Source: Flavobacterium psychrophilum | GTDB lineage: Bacteria; Bacteroidota; Bacteroidia; Flavobacteriales; Flavobacteriaceae | Direction: 5' to 3' | DNA: 64,000 nucleotides | Assembly (NCBI GenBank): GCA_945874225.1 | Contig: CAMCFT010000004.1 | Location: 62,001-126,000 of the forward strand | Shown here: piece after piece, positions 30,501 through 39,192 of the stretch | Position numbering within the stretch: position 1 is the first letter of the stretch | Layout of the letters: the number at the start of each line of letters is the position of its first letter | The notes under the pieces: model-generated | The model's input: the letters and a program-made list of their open reading frames with translations, nothing else | The model's database searches: none | Told to the model about the DNA's origin: nothing | Position numbers and translations under genes: made by a program

Positions 30501-30940
30501 TCGTGCATCAACTTTGCAGCATCTTCTTCAATATGAACCTGTGTTAAATTAACGGTAAATTGAGAACCATCATTTCTATAACAAGACACTTGTCCGTCAG
30601 GAATTATCGGATTGTGAAATTGTGTTATTTGAATATTTTTGGGATTGTCCGGATATTCGTAATGTTTTCTATCCCAAGATATTACTTCATTACTAAAGGA
30701 TGATCCCACGGCTTTTCCAAAATAAATTGCTTTTGTAATCGCTTCTTTATTTAAAGCTGGTAAAACGCCCATTTGTCCTGTACAAACTGAACATATATTT
30801 TTGTTAGGTGTTTCAATTTCTTGATTTGGACAAGAACAAAACAACTTGGTTTTGGTATTCAATCGAACGTGTGTTTCAAGTCCAATTACCAATTCTAAAT
30901 CGTGGGCTTTTATAGCCGCTGTTAATTGCTCCAATTCCAT
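27584..30940 (-). CDS. gatB-aspS: GatB-AspRS fusion: tRNA amidotransferase subunit B joined to aspartate--tRNA ligase
   Basis: One open frame of 1118 aa holds two complete enzymes. Residues 1 to about 475 are GatB, which transfers ammonia to Asp-tRNA(Asn) or Glu-tRNA(Gln): VIGLETHVRLNTKTKLFCSC, NKAGVPLIEIVT, and the tRNA-binding tail ending VGKVLAIIGKGANGKVIRQ. Residues from about 520 to the end are a bacterial-type AspRS: an OB-fold anticodon domain (LSGWVASVRDHGELMFIDLRD, H556), class II motif 2 (CFRDEDSRGDRQPEFTQLD), the GAD insert, and motif 3 (GGIAWGIDRLMM). The linker (about 476-504) is encoded by two copies of a palindrome. The gene overlaps gatA by 1 base (TAATG). No stop or frame break separates the two parts. 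Names with this fusion exist in flavobacterial annotations as far as I recall. Confidence 0.95.
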   Translation of the reverse strand: MELEQLTAAIKAHDLELVIGLETHVRLNTKTKLFCSCPNQEIETPNKNICSVCTGQMGVLPALNKEAITKAIYFGKAVGSSFSNEVISWDRKHYEYPDNPKNIQITQFHNPIIPDGQVSCYRNDGSQFTVNLTQVHIEEDAAKLMHEKKISLVDFNKAGVPLIEIVTDPCIRNIEDASTYAQYIQRIVQNLGISEANLEKGEFKSDVSVSLRKKHHYELNPRTEIKNLNSFKFMVEALKEEVEKQFNYFIEHKEFRPDQTTVLWDADLKQTKVMRKKEFEADYRFISEPDLPFVNIKAEIEAIKVDTSALPYAVESILINGGVLPQDAKFFTADKLRSQIFITINKEIKDPSFVAKTLANNIKAEDYAKINNIDHLIEIFKLFKAEKITAVLVQNGITGYLKDRTFDYNKYFEENTISEEKVQEVIATVILENEAVANDIKAGDQGKAGILVGKVLAIIGKGANGKVIRQIILDKISEGTGRDLSVQGENSDLSAGTSRDLSVPISEEKEIQEESLPEIPIIIKDTYRTHKISQLSEEYIQQEVMLSGWVASVRDHGELMFIDLRDSSYEIFQVRISRESFPNIDELVKLKPESVISVTGIVVGRNEDDYNAGLRTGKIELETSVLEILNLSKTLPFEIKRAAKTNEAIRFQYKFLDHRNEEVRRAIVNRHKVIKLLRDILDEEEFLEIETPILSAGTDEGAREFIVPTRKGSGLFYTLPQAPQQFKQMLMVSGYEKYFQIARCFRDEDSRGDRQPEFTQLDMEMAYASMQQIIDLNTKMFNEVVKKIYGNKWILRPFEIITYKDAMDFYGCDRPDLRYGLKMQDITDIVKETTFQVFSKPIEEGGIVKCIKVSAKEQGNKRMSKGQIENLTAIAQQHGLGGLAYIIVNEDELQSPIIKFLGEDIAAGIIKATNAQVGDIVFFSAADYATANKALDAVRQEMGRILHLINPKELRPAWVIDFPMFEKTDEGRWTFTHNPFSMPAIYDLQKHMRGTDEEIGTIIAQQYDIILNGYEIGGGSVRAHKSEILEATYRNMGYNKEEMMRSVGTMYKAFQYGAPPHGGIAWGIDRLMMILEKKASIREVMAFPKTGSSEDLLFGAPSLLSDKKVEEMNVRIMR
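29430..29515. repeat. Two palindrome copies in frame in the GatB-AspRS linker
   Basis: Two direct copies of GTACGGACA(A/G)GTCGCGAC(T/C)TGT, each a palindrome centred on TCGCGA, lie at about 29431-29460 and 29482-29512. They encode GTSRDLSVP and GTGRDLSVQ, so the linker contains a repeated peptide RDLSV. They are GC-rich and look like a dispersed element that was tolerated between domains. Confidence 0.8.
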
Positions 30941-32337
30941 TATATTGTATTTTTTAAGAAGTTAGCAAACTTCAACACTAACTCATCATTATTTTTTGCT
31001 GCCGTAATTTGCAATCCTGTACTTGTTCCTTGTGGCACAGTTAAAGTTGGCAATTGTCCCAAACTAAAACCAACCGTATACGCATCAGACAAATACATTG
31101 CCAAAGGATCTTTTAAACTGTCTCCAATTTTAGGCGGAGTGCTTGGCGTAACTGGTGATAAAATAATATCAACTTCCTTGAAATCTTTACTAAAGTTTTC
31201 AGAAATCTGATCTCTTAAAGCCAATCCTTTTAAATATATTTCATCTGAAAAACCTTGTGATAACACTTGGTTTCCTCCTACAATTCTACGTTTTGTTTCT
31301 TCTGAAAAGTTTTCAGAACGAGTAACGGCATACGTTTCAATTAAATTCTCAGCTTCAATACGATTCCCATAATTTGTTCCGTCTAAACGAGATAAATTAG
31401 AAGCCGTTTCCGCCATTGCTAGCGTATAATAAGTCGAAACTAAAATATCCGATTTGAAAAAATCTAATTCTTTTACTGCAATTCCTTTGGCTTTCAGTTT
31501 TTCGATGGTTGCTAAAAAATCAGCTTTTATTTTGGTATCGATAGCGTCACTTTCGATAAAATTTTTAAAATAACCTATTGTTTTAACAGCAGAAGTCGCA
31601 ATCGCATCTTCACTAATTTCCGTTGAAGGGATTGAAGTTTGATCTTTTGGATCTTTTCCGCTCATTACATTTAACACAATTCGAATATCTTCAATTGACT
31701 TTGCCAATGGACCAACGCAATCCGTAGAAGACGCATAAGCCATAAGACCAAATCGAGATATTCTTCCGTAAGTTGGTTTAAAACCATAAATATGATTGTA
31801 CCCAGCAGGCTGACGAATCGAACCGCCCGTGTCTCCACCAATAGAAAACGCAGTATATTCTTTGGCAACATTAACTGCTGAACCTCCGCTTGAACCTCCA
31901 GCAACTAATTCTGGATTAATAGCATTTTTTACAGCTCCAAAAATGGTATTTTCACTAGATGATCCGTGACCAAAACTATCACAGTTTTCTTTTACTAACG
32001 GAATAGCGCCTGCATCCAATAATTTTTGAATTGCAGTAGCCGTGTAAGGTGATTTATAATTTTTTAGCAAATCAGAACTAGCCGTAGCGTAAGTTCCTTG
32101 TAACATATATACATCTTTAATTCCAAAAGGAATTCCTTCTAACAAACCTATTGTTTCCCCGTTTGCAATTTTAGCATCTACTTTTGCAGCTAATTCTAGC
32201 GCCAAAGTATCTAACAAAGAATTTACAGAGTTGTAGGTATTTTGTTTCAGTACCTCTAATTTTTCTTGTACCAAAGCGGTACAAGTAATTTGTTTTGACA
32301 CCAATTGTTGGTGTATTTTTTTTATTTGAGAATCCAT
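30940..32337 (-). CDS. gatA: tRNA amidotransferase subunit A (GatA)
   Basis: Amidase subunit of GatCAB that releases ammonia from glutamine for the GatB reaction. It is 465 aa. The amidase signature is visible: the catalytic Lys in GIPFGIKDVYML, and the Ser-cisSer pair in GGSSGGSAVNVA and GGDTGGSIRQPAGYNHIYGFKPTYG. It starts one base after the end of the gatC-like gene and overlaps gatB-aspS by one base, so all three are one operon. Slightly shorter than typical GatA (480-490 aa). Confidence 0.95.
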   Translation of the reverse strand: MDSQIKKIHQQLVSKQITCTALVQEKLEVLKQNTYNSVNSLLDTLALELAAKVDAKIANGETIGLLEGIPFGIKDVYMLQGTYATASSDLLKNYKSPYTATAIQKLLDAGAIPLVKENCDSFGHGSSSENTIFGAVKNAINPELVAGGSSGGSAVNVAKEYTAFSIGGDTGGSIRQPAGYNHIYGFKPTYGRISRFGLMAYASSTDCVGPLAKSIEDIRIVLNVMSGKDPKDQTSIPSTEISEDAIATSAVKTIGYFKNFIESDAIDTKIKADFLATIEKLKAKGIAVKELDFFKSDILVSTYYTLAMAETASNLSRLDGTNYGNRIEAENLIETYAVTRSENFSEETKRRIVGGNQVLSQGFSDEIYLKGLALRDQISENFSKDFKEVDIILSPVTPSTPPKIGDSLKDPLAMYLSDAYTVGFSLGQLPTLTVPQGTSTGLQITAAKNNDELVLKFANFLKNTI

Positions 32338-32338
32338 T

Positions 32339-32608
32339 TTATCCTTCTATAACTTTAGCAACTACCAAAAAACCATTTTTTTTGTTCGGAAAATTTTCCA
32401 CAATTATTTGTTTCTCAATAGCCGAACTCTCTATCACAACATCTTCTCTTAAATCACTTACAGACACACAATTATGATTGACATTATTTAAGGAATTATT
32501 ATTTGATGGATGTGCATTCTTAATTACATCAAATAATTTGTTCACGGACTCTGAGGGCTGTGCTCCTTTAATACTCGACAAGATGTCGACTGTCATTGTT
32601 TTGTTCAT
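32339..32608 (-). CDS. gatC: Divergent GatC-like subunit
   Basis: An 89-aa protein (from ATG 32608; starts at 32632 or 32596 are possible). The C-terminal half has the GatC pattern: DLREDVVIESS, IVENFPNKKNGFLVVAKVIE. The N-terminal half (MTVDILSSIKGAQPSES..) does not show the usual start of GatC (HLARLELSEEE-type helix). GatC wraps around GatA and GatB and stabilises the complex. Position immediately upstream of gatA, one base apart, supports the call. The altered N-terminus means that the contact with GatA may differ, or that the gene is degenerate at its start. Confidence 0.65.
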   Translation of the reverse strand: MNKTMTVDILSSIKGAQPSESVNKLFDVIKNAHPSNNNSLNNVNHNCVSVSDLREDVVIESSAIEKQIIVENFPNKKNGFLVVAKVIEG

Positions 32609-32645
32609 AATTTTATTTCGTTTTAAAGTCAAACTTTTAAGCTTG

Positions 32646-32653
32646 CAAAATTA
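32646..32653 (-). promoter_or_regulatory. Promoter -7 element for gatC-gatA-gatB-aspS
   Basis: Minus-strand TAATTTTG fits TAnnTTTG and lies about 40 bases before the gatC-like start. The -33 element is not clear. Confidence 0.35.
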
Positions 32654-32814
32654 CGAAAGTTTTATTAGGGAATGATGTTTTATTTTAATGATTTCAACAG
32701 TATTTTGTTAAAGAAGATATCAATTTAACATTATGTTATATTTGATTTTTTTGTTAGGAAACTATGTTGAAAACTGGTCCGTTCAAGAAAAGAGGACACG
32801 GATGAAACGGATTT

Positions 32815-33264
32815 CTATTCAATATTCTCAATCAAATACTTCGTTCCATTAATTTCAAATGAAAATCCAATTTCATTTCCCATCAGTTTATTTCCCAAAG
32901 GTGATTGAGGAGAAAGTGCAATAACATTAATTTCTTCAACAGCAATTTTAGGAAGTGCTGCACTTAAATAAAGATAAATTCCATTGGCTTTGACCAAACT
33001 TCCAACAATGATGGTTTTGGCAATTGTAGTTGAATCTATTTTATCTAAAATGGCTTTTTGAGCCAATACTTCCTTCAATTTGTGATTGAGTTTCTCTTGT
33101 TCAATATGCATCATCGACAAAGCCGTTTCGTGCTTGTCACCGGCAGAACCTTTGGCATCGTTCTTTGAATCTTCGGTCAAAGCTACAATCATATCCTTGA
33201 AAACATCGATTCTGTCTTGGACTAATTGAAGGTAGTATTGGTGTGTTTTTTGTTTGAAAGTCAT
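32815..33264 (-). CDS. GreA/GreB-family elongation factor-like protein
   Basis: A 149-aa protein. The C-terminal half is the FKBP-like domain of GreA/GreB: NVIALSPQSPLGNKLMGNEIGFSFEINGTKYLIENIE, with the SPxSPLGxxLxG motif. The N-terminal part is helical and probably forms the coiled coil that enters the RNA polymerase secondary channel, but the acidic tip is not obvious. I chose the ATG at 33264 (MTFKQKTHQYY). An upstream ATG at 33303 would add MAKNDLAPSWQNP, which is translated from a dispersed repeat (CCACGAAG..CTAAGTCA) and is unlikely to be real. It stands alone. Confidence 0.75.
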   Translation of the reverse strand: MTFKQKTHQYYLQLVQDRIDVFKDMIVALTEDSKNDAKGSAGDKHETALSMMHIEQEKLNHKLKEVLAQKAILDKIDSTTIAKTIIVGSLVKANGIYLYLSAALPKIAVEEINVIALSPQSPLGNKLMGNEIGFSFEINGTKYLIENIE

Positions 33265-33420
<156 letters not shown>

Positions 33421-33429
33421 CGTCTTAAA

Positions 33430-35190
33430 CTAAAAATCAAATTTATAATTCGCTCCTAAAACTACCTGAAATCCCTGAACCGGGTAATCCAACCATTTTT
33501 GATACGATTTGTTTGTGATGTTATTTGCTCTCAAAAAAGCCGTCAATCTATCGCTGTATTTGAATCCAACGTGTGCATTTACATCAAAATAACTATCTAA
33601 AGTTGTTGCTACATAAGTAGGGGCTACAATAAATACAATGTCTTCATTTATTTTTAAGTCTTTTCGTTCCCCAACATAAAAAGCATTAACTCCTGCATAC
33701 CATTTTTCAGTAATATTAAAATCAATTTTTGCGTTTAATTTTACTGCCGGTAAATTCCAAGCTTCCATTTGAAAATTATTGGTATAACTACTAAAAGTTC
33801 CGTCAATTCCAAAAGTCACATCATCTGAAAAATCGGCTTTTAATTCTCCATAAAAACTCACAGTCTTCATATCATCATAAACCACTTGAAAGGAATTCCC
33901 AAAAGCATAATCTTTGTTGGTATTATTTTCGGTATAATCATTGCTTTTAAACAAAGCCTTATTTCTTTCATTTACATAAGAACCACGAATGTTATAACTC
34001 ACACTATTGGTCAGTTTTCCTTTCAAACCGGCAAAAATATCATATTGTTTGTCTGTTGGCGTAATGTTCAATGTAGGTGATAAATAAGGATTTGCACTAA
34101 CAAAATCCATATAGGTATTTTGTTCCAAATTCCCTTCGGCTCCAGCATAAAAAATCATCAAATCACCTACAACTTTATAGGAAGCATTGATTTGTGGATA
34201 AATCAAAAATTTATTGTTTTTACCTTCTTTATCCAAGCTGTAAAATATGCCAACACCAATATTCAATGTTAAATCGTCTTGTTGCATTGCAAAACTTGGT
34301 GCAATTCCTAAATTAGTAAAACCATATTTTATAGGGTTTGTGTTCCAATATTCTTTTTTGAAGCTTCCGCCAACATAATCCACAATAATATTCGTTTTTA
34401 TAACCTTGTCGCTGATGTTGAATTCCAAAGAAGGCTTCACGTAAAATCTATTTTCCGAAGATCCAAAAGCATCCGAAAAATGATTGAATTTCACACTCGC
34501 TTCTTTTAAAATATTTTCATTAAGTTCAATTTTACTCCCCAAATATATGTTGTTGTAGCTTTGCTGAGGATTTATTCCGTTTACCAAATTGGCTCTGTCA
34601 TTTGGAGTTAATCCACTGCCAAAACCTACCGGCAATCCGTACCAATTATAAATCTGATTTTGGTAACCCAAATCCACATTCCAGGACAAATCATTTTCGT
34701 GAATTCCATAAGTTAAATCAATCGAAGTATCATAAAAAGAATCGGTTAATTCTACCCCTTTGATTCCGCCTTGCGACGAAAGATGACGAAACATTCCGCC
34801 CACATAATCAGTTGCACCGAGATCTTGATTTACAAATAGTTCCGCGTTAAATATTCCGTAGTTTCCACCTCCAAAAGTGGCGTAATTATTAAACAAATGT
34901 ACTTGCTTTTCTTTTTCGACACCTTCAGCTTTTCCTTTAGATGGTGTAAAAGTCGAAGCTACCGGAAAAGAAAAAATATTGTATTTTATGATTTCTTTTT
35001 TGGTATTTCCTTCGTCGTCAAGCACCGGAGTCTCCTTTACCTTAAAGGCATCCGAAATTGTTGGGGTATACGGTTTTACTACATTTACAACTTCTGTTCC
35101 AATGTTTTCTCCCTTCTTTTGGGCGAAAGCCAAAGTACTACTTGCAATTAAAAAAAGTAGTGTGATTTTATTTTGAAAATTGATTTTCAT
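33430..35190 (-). CDS. Outer-membrane beta-barrel protein, TonB-receptor-like without plug
   Basis: A 586-aa protein from the ATG at 35190, where a clean signal peptide begins (MKINFQNKITLLFLIASSTLAFAQ). An ATG at 35250 would add residues translated from a dispersed repeat. After about 90 residues with a GTEVVNVVKPYTPTISDAF segment, the protein is all amphipathic strands and ends FRANNITNKSYQKWLDYPVQG..YKFDF, as TonB receptors do, with a final Phe. No plug domain is visible. It starts 74 bases after the TPR gene and is probably cotranscribed with it. Role unknown; it may form a pore or an anchor working with the TPR protein. Confidence 0.8.
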   Translation of the reverse strand: MKINFQNKITLLFLIASSTLAFAQKKGENIGTEVVNVVKPYTPTISDAFKVKETPVLDDEGNTKKEIIKYNIFSFPVASTFTPSKGKAEGVEKEKQVHLFNNYATFGGGNYGIFNAELFVNQDLGATDYVGGMFRHLSSQGGIKGVELTDSFYDTSIDLTYGIHENDLSWNVDLGYQNQIYNWYGLPVGFGSGLTPNDRANLVNGINPQQSYNNIYLGSKIELNENILKEASVKFNHFSDAFGSSENRFYVKPSLEFNISDKVIKTNIIVDYVGGSFKKEYWNTNPIKYGFTNLGIAPSFAMQQDDLTLNIGVGIFYSLDKEGKNNKFLIYPQINASYKVVGDLMIFYAGAEGNLEQNTYMDFVSANPYLSPTLNITPTDKQYDIFAGLKGKLTNSVSYNIRGSYVNERNKALFKSNDYTENNTNKDYAFGNSFQVVYDDMKTVSFYGELKADFSDDVTFGIDGTFSSYTNNFQMEAWNLPAVKLNAKIDFNITEKWYAGVNAFYVGERKDLKINEDIVFIVAPTYVATTLDSYFDVNAHVGFKYSDRLTAFLRANNITNKSYQKWLDYPVQGFQVVLGANYKFDF

Positions 35191-35263
35191 ATTTTGTTTT
35201 TTGGAACGCCGATAAACGCCGATTTGCAATAGCAAAGACACGGATTTCAACGGATTTTTATAT

Positions 35264-38200
35264 TTAATTTGTTATCGATGAATTTGTTTTAGATTCTTCA
35301 TTTTTAATGCTGTCCAATTCTGTTTGTGCTTCTGAAACTACATCTGGGAAATCAGTGAAATTTTTTATCACATTGTCCAAAATATAAGTCGCTTGAAAAC
35401 TGTCTTTCAATCCATAGAAATTCTTCGCCATCAGAACCAATCCTTTAGCTCCAAAATATTTATAACTGGAATAATTCTTAGCTAATTTCTGAACTACCAT
35501 ATTCGAAGCTTCAAATTTTCCATCTTTATTTTTGAAATAGGCATCATAATATAAAGCTTCGGAAGCTAATTCTCCTTTAGCAATGGTTTGCAATTTGGCG
35601 TAAGCCGAACGAGCTTTGACTTCATCGCCAGTTTGGATAGCCGCGCGAGCAATGATGATTTGCGCATCACTTTTTACATTATCATCAGTTTTAGGGTTTG
35701 CCAAAACTTTCTCGGCATACACAACTGAATTGTCATAATCCTTTTTGTCGTAATAACATTTCATCAAATTAGATTGTGCAAAGGTTTTGTTTTGAGGAAA
35801 ATCGGCTTCGTTTTCCAAACGTGACAATACCGGAATCGCTTTGTCATAGTTATCGTTTTTTAAATAAATTTGAGCTAATCGAGCCAAGGATTGTTCCGTG
35901 AATTCACTTCGAGGTTGATCAATAACAAATTCATAATTAGGAATTGATTTGCTTTCCTGCGCATCAGAAAAATAAGATTGAGCCAAATAGAAATTAGATT
36001 TTAAGGCGTGAATTCCATTTGGAAATTTGGAAACATAACCACTAAATCCTGAAATTGCTTGCTTTGTATTATTTTGCAAATATTGTTTTTCAGCAGCTTC
36101 ATAAGTATCATTATCCAATTCCGCATCTGTCACGGCTACGAAATCTAAGGTGCGAACCCAAGTCGCATATTCATCCACTTTACCATTGTCAACATAAATT
36201 AATCGTGCTGTTGCTACCGCTTCTAGTGCTTCGGGAGTTTTAGGGAAATCCGCTGCCACTTTCTTGAATTTCGTCAACGCTTGTTCGTCTTTATCTGCAT
36301 TGTAATACACTAATCCTTGGCGCAAAATTGATTTAGAATTGTAAGAACCATTTTTGAATTCGGCATTTAATCTATCGTAGGCCTTTATGGCAAGGTCTTG
36401 TTTATTCTCAGCAACATACGTATTTCCTAGCTCGAACAAAGCATCATCGCGATATTCTGATTTTGGATACAATTGTAAAAAAGCATCAAGTTCTTCAATT
36501 TTTCTATCGTTTTTAGATACAAATCCGTAGCAAATGGCTTTTTGAAAATAGGCATAATCTGCATCCACACTTTTCAATTCGATTACCTTATTATACGCTT
36601 CCAAAGCTGAAGTATATTTTGATGTAACAAACCTGCAATCAGCCAAACGTAAATAAGAATCATTCAATCTCACTTTGTCGTCTTTCACTTTTTGAATCTG
36701 ATTGTCAAAATAATCTCCCGCTTGGTCGTATTCCTTCAATTTGAAATACCCATAAGCAATGTTGTAATTACTGTTTTTATATTCCGGTGTTTCATTGGCT
36801 GCAGCCATACCCATAAATTGTTTGTAACTTAAAACCGCATTTTTAAAATCATCCAAAACATATTCGGTTTCACCTTTCCAAAATGTGGCTCGAGCCGTGA
36901 ATTTGGTGTCTCTTTGTTCATCTAAAGAATTCGAAAATAGTGTTGCTGCTTCTTGATATTTTCCATCGGTGTATAATTCCAATCCTCTATAAAAAGTGAC
37001 TTTTTGGTATGCCAATTTATTTTCTGGAGATTTATTCTTTTCCAATAGAACCATGGCTTCCTTGTAGTTTTTTGATGAAATATAGGAATCTATCAACAGC
37101 TTTTCAACCTCGGATTTGCTGGCGTTATTTGGATATTTTTTTATGAAACCTATCAAAACTGCGGGAGTACTCTGATAAGAATTTCCAATTTCGTAGCTCA
37201 ATTTGGCATAATTCAAACTCGCATCCTCTTGGATTGAAGCATCAAAATCCATTTCGGAAGCGTTTTTGAAAGCATTTAAGGCTTGAGTTTTTTGGTCTGT
37301 TTTCAGGTAACTTTCGCCTAGATGATAATAGGCATTTTGTGCCACAAAATTTTTTCCGCCAATGATTTTATTGAATTGGGAAATGGCGTTTTCGTAATCC
37401 TTTTGCATATAATAAGCATATCCCAATTGGTAGAAATCGGTGTTGTTCCATCTTCCTTTTTTTCCTTTATAAAGTGATAAATACGGAATGGATTTGTCGT
37501 ATTGTTTCAAATTAAAATAGCTTTCGCCAATGATTTTATTCAATTCCGATTTTTCGACAGGATTTGATTTATCCATCGCTTTCAAGCCTAAATCAATTGC
37601 TTTCTGGAAATTTCCTAGCTTGAAATTCATATCGGCTTGATAATAGGACAATTTCTCTTTGTATTTTTCTTCACCGGAAACTTCATCAAAATATTTGGTA
37701 GCTTGCTTGTAATCATCGCCTTCATAAGCCATAAAACCCAAATAATACTTGGCTTGCGAGCCATATTCAGCCGAATTTACCACCTTGTTAAAATAGGCTG
37801 TGGCTTCTTTTTTATTTTTGGAAACAAAAAAACTATAGCCTTTCTGGAAGTTGAATTTGTCTCTGTCGTTGCCACTCAAATTGCCTTCATCCACTTTATC
37901 AAACCATTGCAAAGCTTGAGGATAATTTCCTTGTGCAAAATAATATTGCGCTACACCAATGTAAGCCTGGTTTTGTTTTCTGCTTGTGGGATAATCCGAT
38001 ACGAATCGCTCCATCAGCACATCAGCACCGGCTTGGTTCGTTCTAATGGCACAATTGGCGATATAAAAAGAACAATCCGAAAGCAGTTCTTCATTGGCTG
38101 TAGCCGATTTTACTTTTTCGAAAATAATTTGGGCTGAAGCATATTGGGCTTCGTTATATAACAAAATTGCTTTGTCAAAATCTTTCGAATCGTGAGTGTA

Positions 38201-38278
38201 AATTGCTGATTTTTGGGCCGAAATGGATAGGGATTGAACAAAAAATACTAAAAAGAAAAGCCAGAAAAGTTTACGCAT
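35264..38278 (-). CDS. Large secreted tetratricopeptide-repeat protein
   Basis: A 1004-aa protein with signal peptide MRKLFWLFFLVFFVQSLSISAQ. The rest is a near-continuous array of TPR motifs, for example YYLGFMAYEGDDYKQATKYFDEV and YQLGYAYYMQKDYENAISQFNKI, with YbgF/YfiO-like spacing. TPR solenoids bind proteins, so a scaffold or assembly factor in the periplasm is likely. The C-terminal tail is short and hydrophilic (DSIKNEESKTNSSITN). It lies directly upstream of the plug-less barrel gene on the same strand, a pairing I have the impression is conserved in Flavobacteria. No function is established. Confidence 0.85.
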   Translation of the reverse strand: MRKLFWLFFLVFFVQSLSISAQKSAIYTHDSKDFDKAILLYNEAQYASAQIIFEKVKSATANEELLSDCSFYIANCAIRTNQAGADVLMERFVSDYPTSRKQNQAYIGVAQYYFAQGNYPQALQWFDKVDEGNLSGNDRDKFNFQKGYSFFVSKNKKEATAYFNKVVNSAEYGSQAKYYLGFMAYEGDDYKQATKYFDEVSGEEKYKEKLSYYQADMNFKLGNFQKAIDLGLKAMDKSNPVEKSELNKIIGESYFNLKQYDKSIPYLSLYKGKKGRWNNTDFYQLGYAYYMQKDYENAISQFNKIIGGKNFVAQNAYYHLGESYLKTDQKTQALNAFKNASEMDFDASIQEDASLNYAKLSYEIGNSYQSTPAVLIGFIKKYPNNASKSEVEKLLIDSYISSKNYKEAMVLLEKNKSPENKLAYQKVTFYRGLELYTDGKYQEAATLFSNSLDEQRDTKFTARATFWKGETEYVLDDFKNAVLSYKQFMGMAAANETPEYKNSNYNIAYGYFKLKEYDQAGDYFDNQIQKVKDDKVRLNDSYLRLADCRFVTSKYTSALEAYNKVIELKSVDADYAYFQKAICYGFVSKNDRKIEELDAFLQLYPKSEYRDDALFELGNTYVAENKQDLAIKAYDRLNAEFKNGSYNSKSILRQGLVYYNADKDEQALTKFKKVAADFPKTPEALEAVATARLIYVDNGKVDEYATWVRTLDFVAVTDAELDNDTYEAAEKQYLQNNTKQAISGFSGYVSKFPNGIHALKSNFYLAQSYFSDAQESKSIPNYEFVIDQPRSEFTEQSLARLAQIYLKNDNYDKAIPVLSRLENEADFPQNKTFAQSNLMKCYYDKKDYDNSVVYAEKVLANPKTDDNVKSDAQIIIARAAIQTGDEVKARSAYAKLQTIAKGELASEALYYDAYFKNKDGKFEASNMVVQKLAKNYSSYKYFGAKGLVLMAKNFYGLKDSFQATYILDNVIKNFTDFPDVVSEAQTELDSIKNEESKTNSSITN

Positions 38279-38438
38279 TGTGGTTTTGGTTTAATAATTC
38301 AAATGTATCATAATCTATAAGGTATAACGGAAGGTGATTCGTTTTTATTATGAACATCTTTTTAAACAATTTAGAATTGGAGTTTGAGATTTCTTATTGC
38401 AAGTAACTATTTTAGAATGATAATTTTAGTAATTCTCT

Positions 38439-38446
38439 TATATTTG
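38439..38446 (+). promoter_or_regulatory. Promoter -7 element for ftsE-GT2
   Basis: TATATTTG on the plus strand, about 60 bases before ftsE. No good -33 element at the right distance. Confidence 0.4.
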
Positions 38447-38508
38447 GAAAAATTTATTTTGAATGCCGACGTTATCTTGTTACTTTTACACATTAAATTA
38501 AATCTCCT

Positions 38509-39192
38509 ATGTCACTACCTGTACTGTCTTTAAAAAACGCAACTATTTCTCAAGAAGGAAAAATCATTTTATCAAATATAAATCTTGAGGTAAATCACGG
38601 TGAATTTATATATATCATTGGGAAAACCGGCTCTGGAAAAAGCACTTTTATGAAGGCTTTGTATGCTGATTTGCCCTTGGCAGAAGGCGAAGGAAGAATT
38701 GTGGATTTTGATTTAGCTACTTTAAAAGAAGACGATATTCCGTTTTTGAGAAGAAAGATAGGTTTTGTTTTTCAAGATTTCAAATTGCTACCAGATCGTA
38801 CCGTTAAAGACAATATGTTATTTGTTCTGAAAGCAACTGGATGGTTAAATAAAGATGAAATTCAAAATAAAATTGATGAAGTTTTAGATAAAGTTGGAAT
38901 GAAAGCCTATGCTGATAAAATGCCGCATCAACTTTCTGGTGGCGAGCAACAACGAGTTGCCATTGCAAGAGCTTTACTCAATAATCCCGAATTTATTCTT
39001 GCAGATGAGCCAACTGGAAATCTTGACCCTCAAACCAGTGTAGAAGTTCTTGAGGTTTTAAAAAAAATAAATGCTTTGGGAAAAACAGTAATTATGGCCA
39101 CTCACGATTATGCATTATTGATGAAGTTTCCGTCCAAAACACTGAAGTGCGAAGACACTAAACTTTTTGAAGTGGTTCAAAAAACGATCTAA
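38509..39192 (+). CDS. ftsE: Cell-division ABC ATPase FtsE
   Basis: A 227-aa ABC ATPase. Walker A is GKTGSGKST, the signature [16 protein letters not shown], Walker [11 protein letters not shown], and the switch His in MATHDYALL. The wording [17 protein letters not shown] is typical of FtsE, which with FtsX controls peptidoglycan hydrolases at the septum. FtsX is not adjacent. The stop codon overlaps the ATG of the following glycosyltransferase (TAATG), so translation of the two is likely coupled. Confidence 0.9.
   Translation: MSLPVLSLKNATISQEGKIILSNINLEVNHGEFIYIIGKTGSGKSTFMKALYADLPLAEGEGRIVDFDLATLKEDDIPFLRRKIGFVFQDFKLLPDRTVKDNMLFVLKATGWLNKDEIQNKIDEVLDKVGMKAYADKMPHQLSGGEQQRVAIARALLNNPEFILADEPTGNLDPQTSVEVLEVLKKINALGKTVIMATHDYALLMKFPSKTLKCEDTKLFEVVQKTI

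Noticed and set aside
35191-35250. Upstream start for the barrel protein
   Set aside because: The additional residues come from a dispersed repeat (ACACGGATTTCAACGGA type), and the signal peptide begins at the ATG at 35190.
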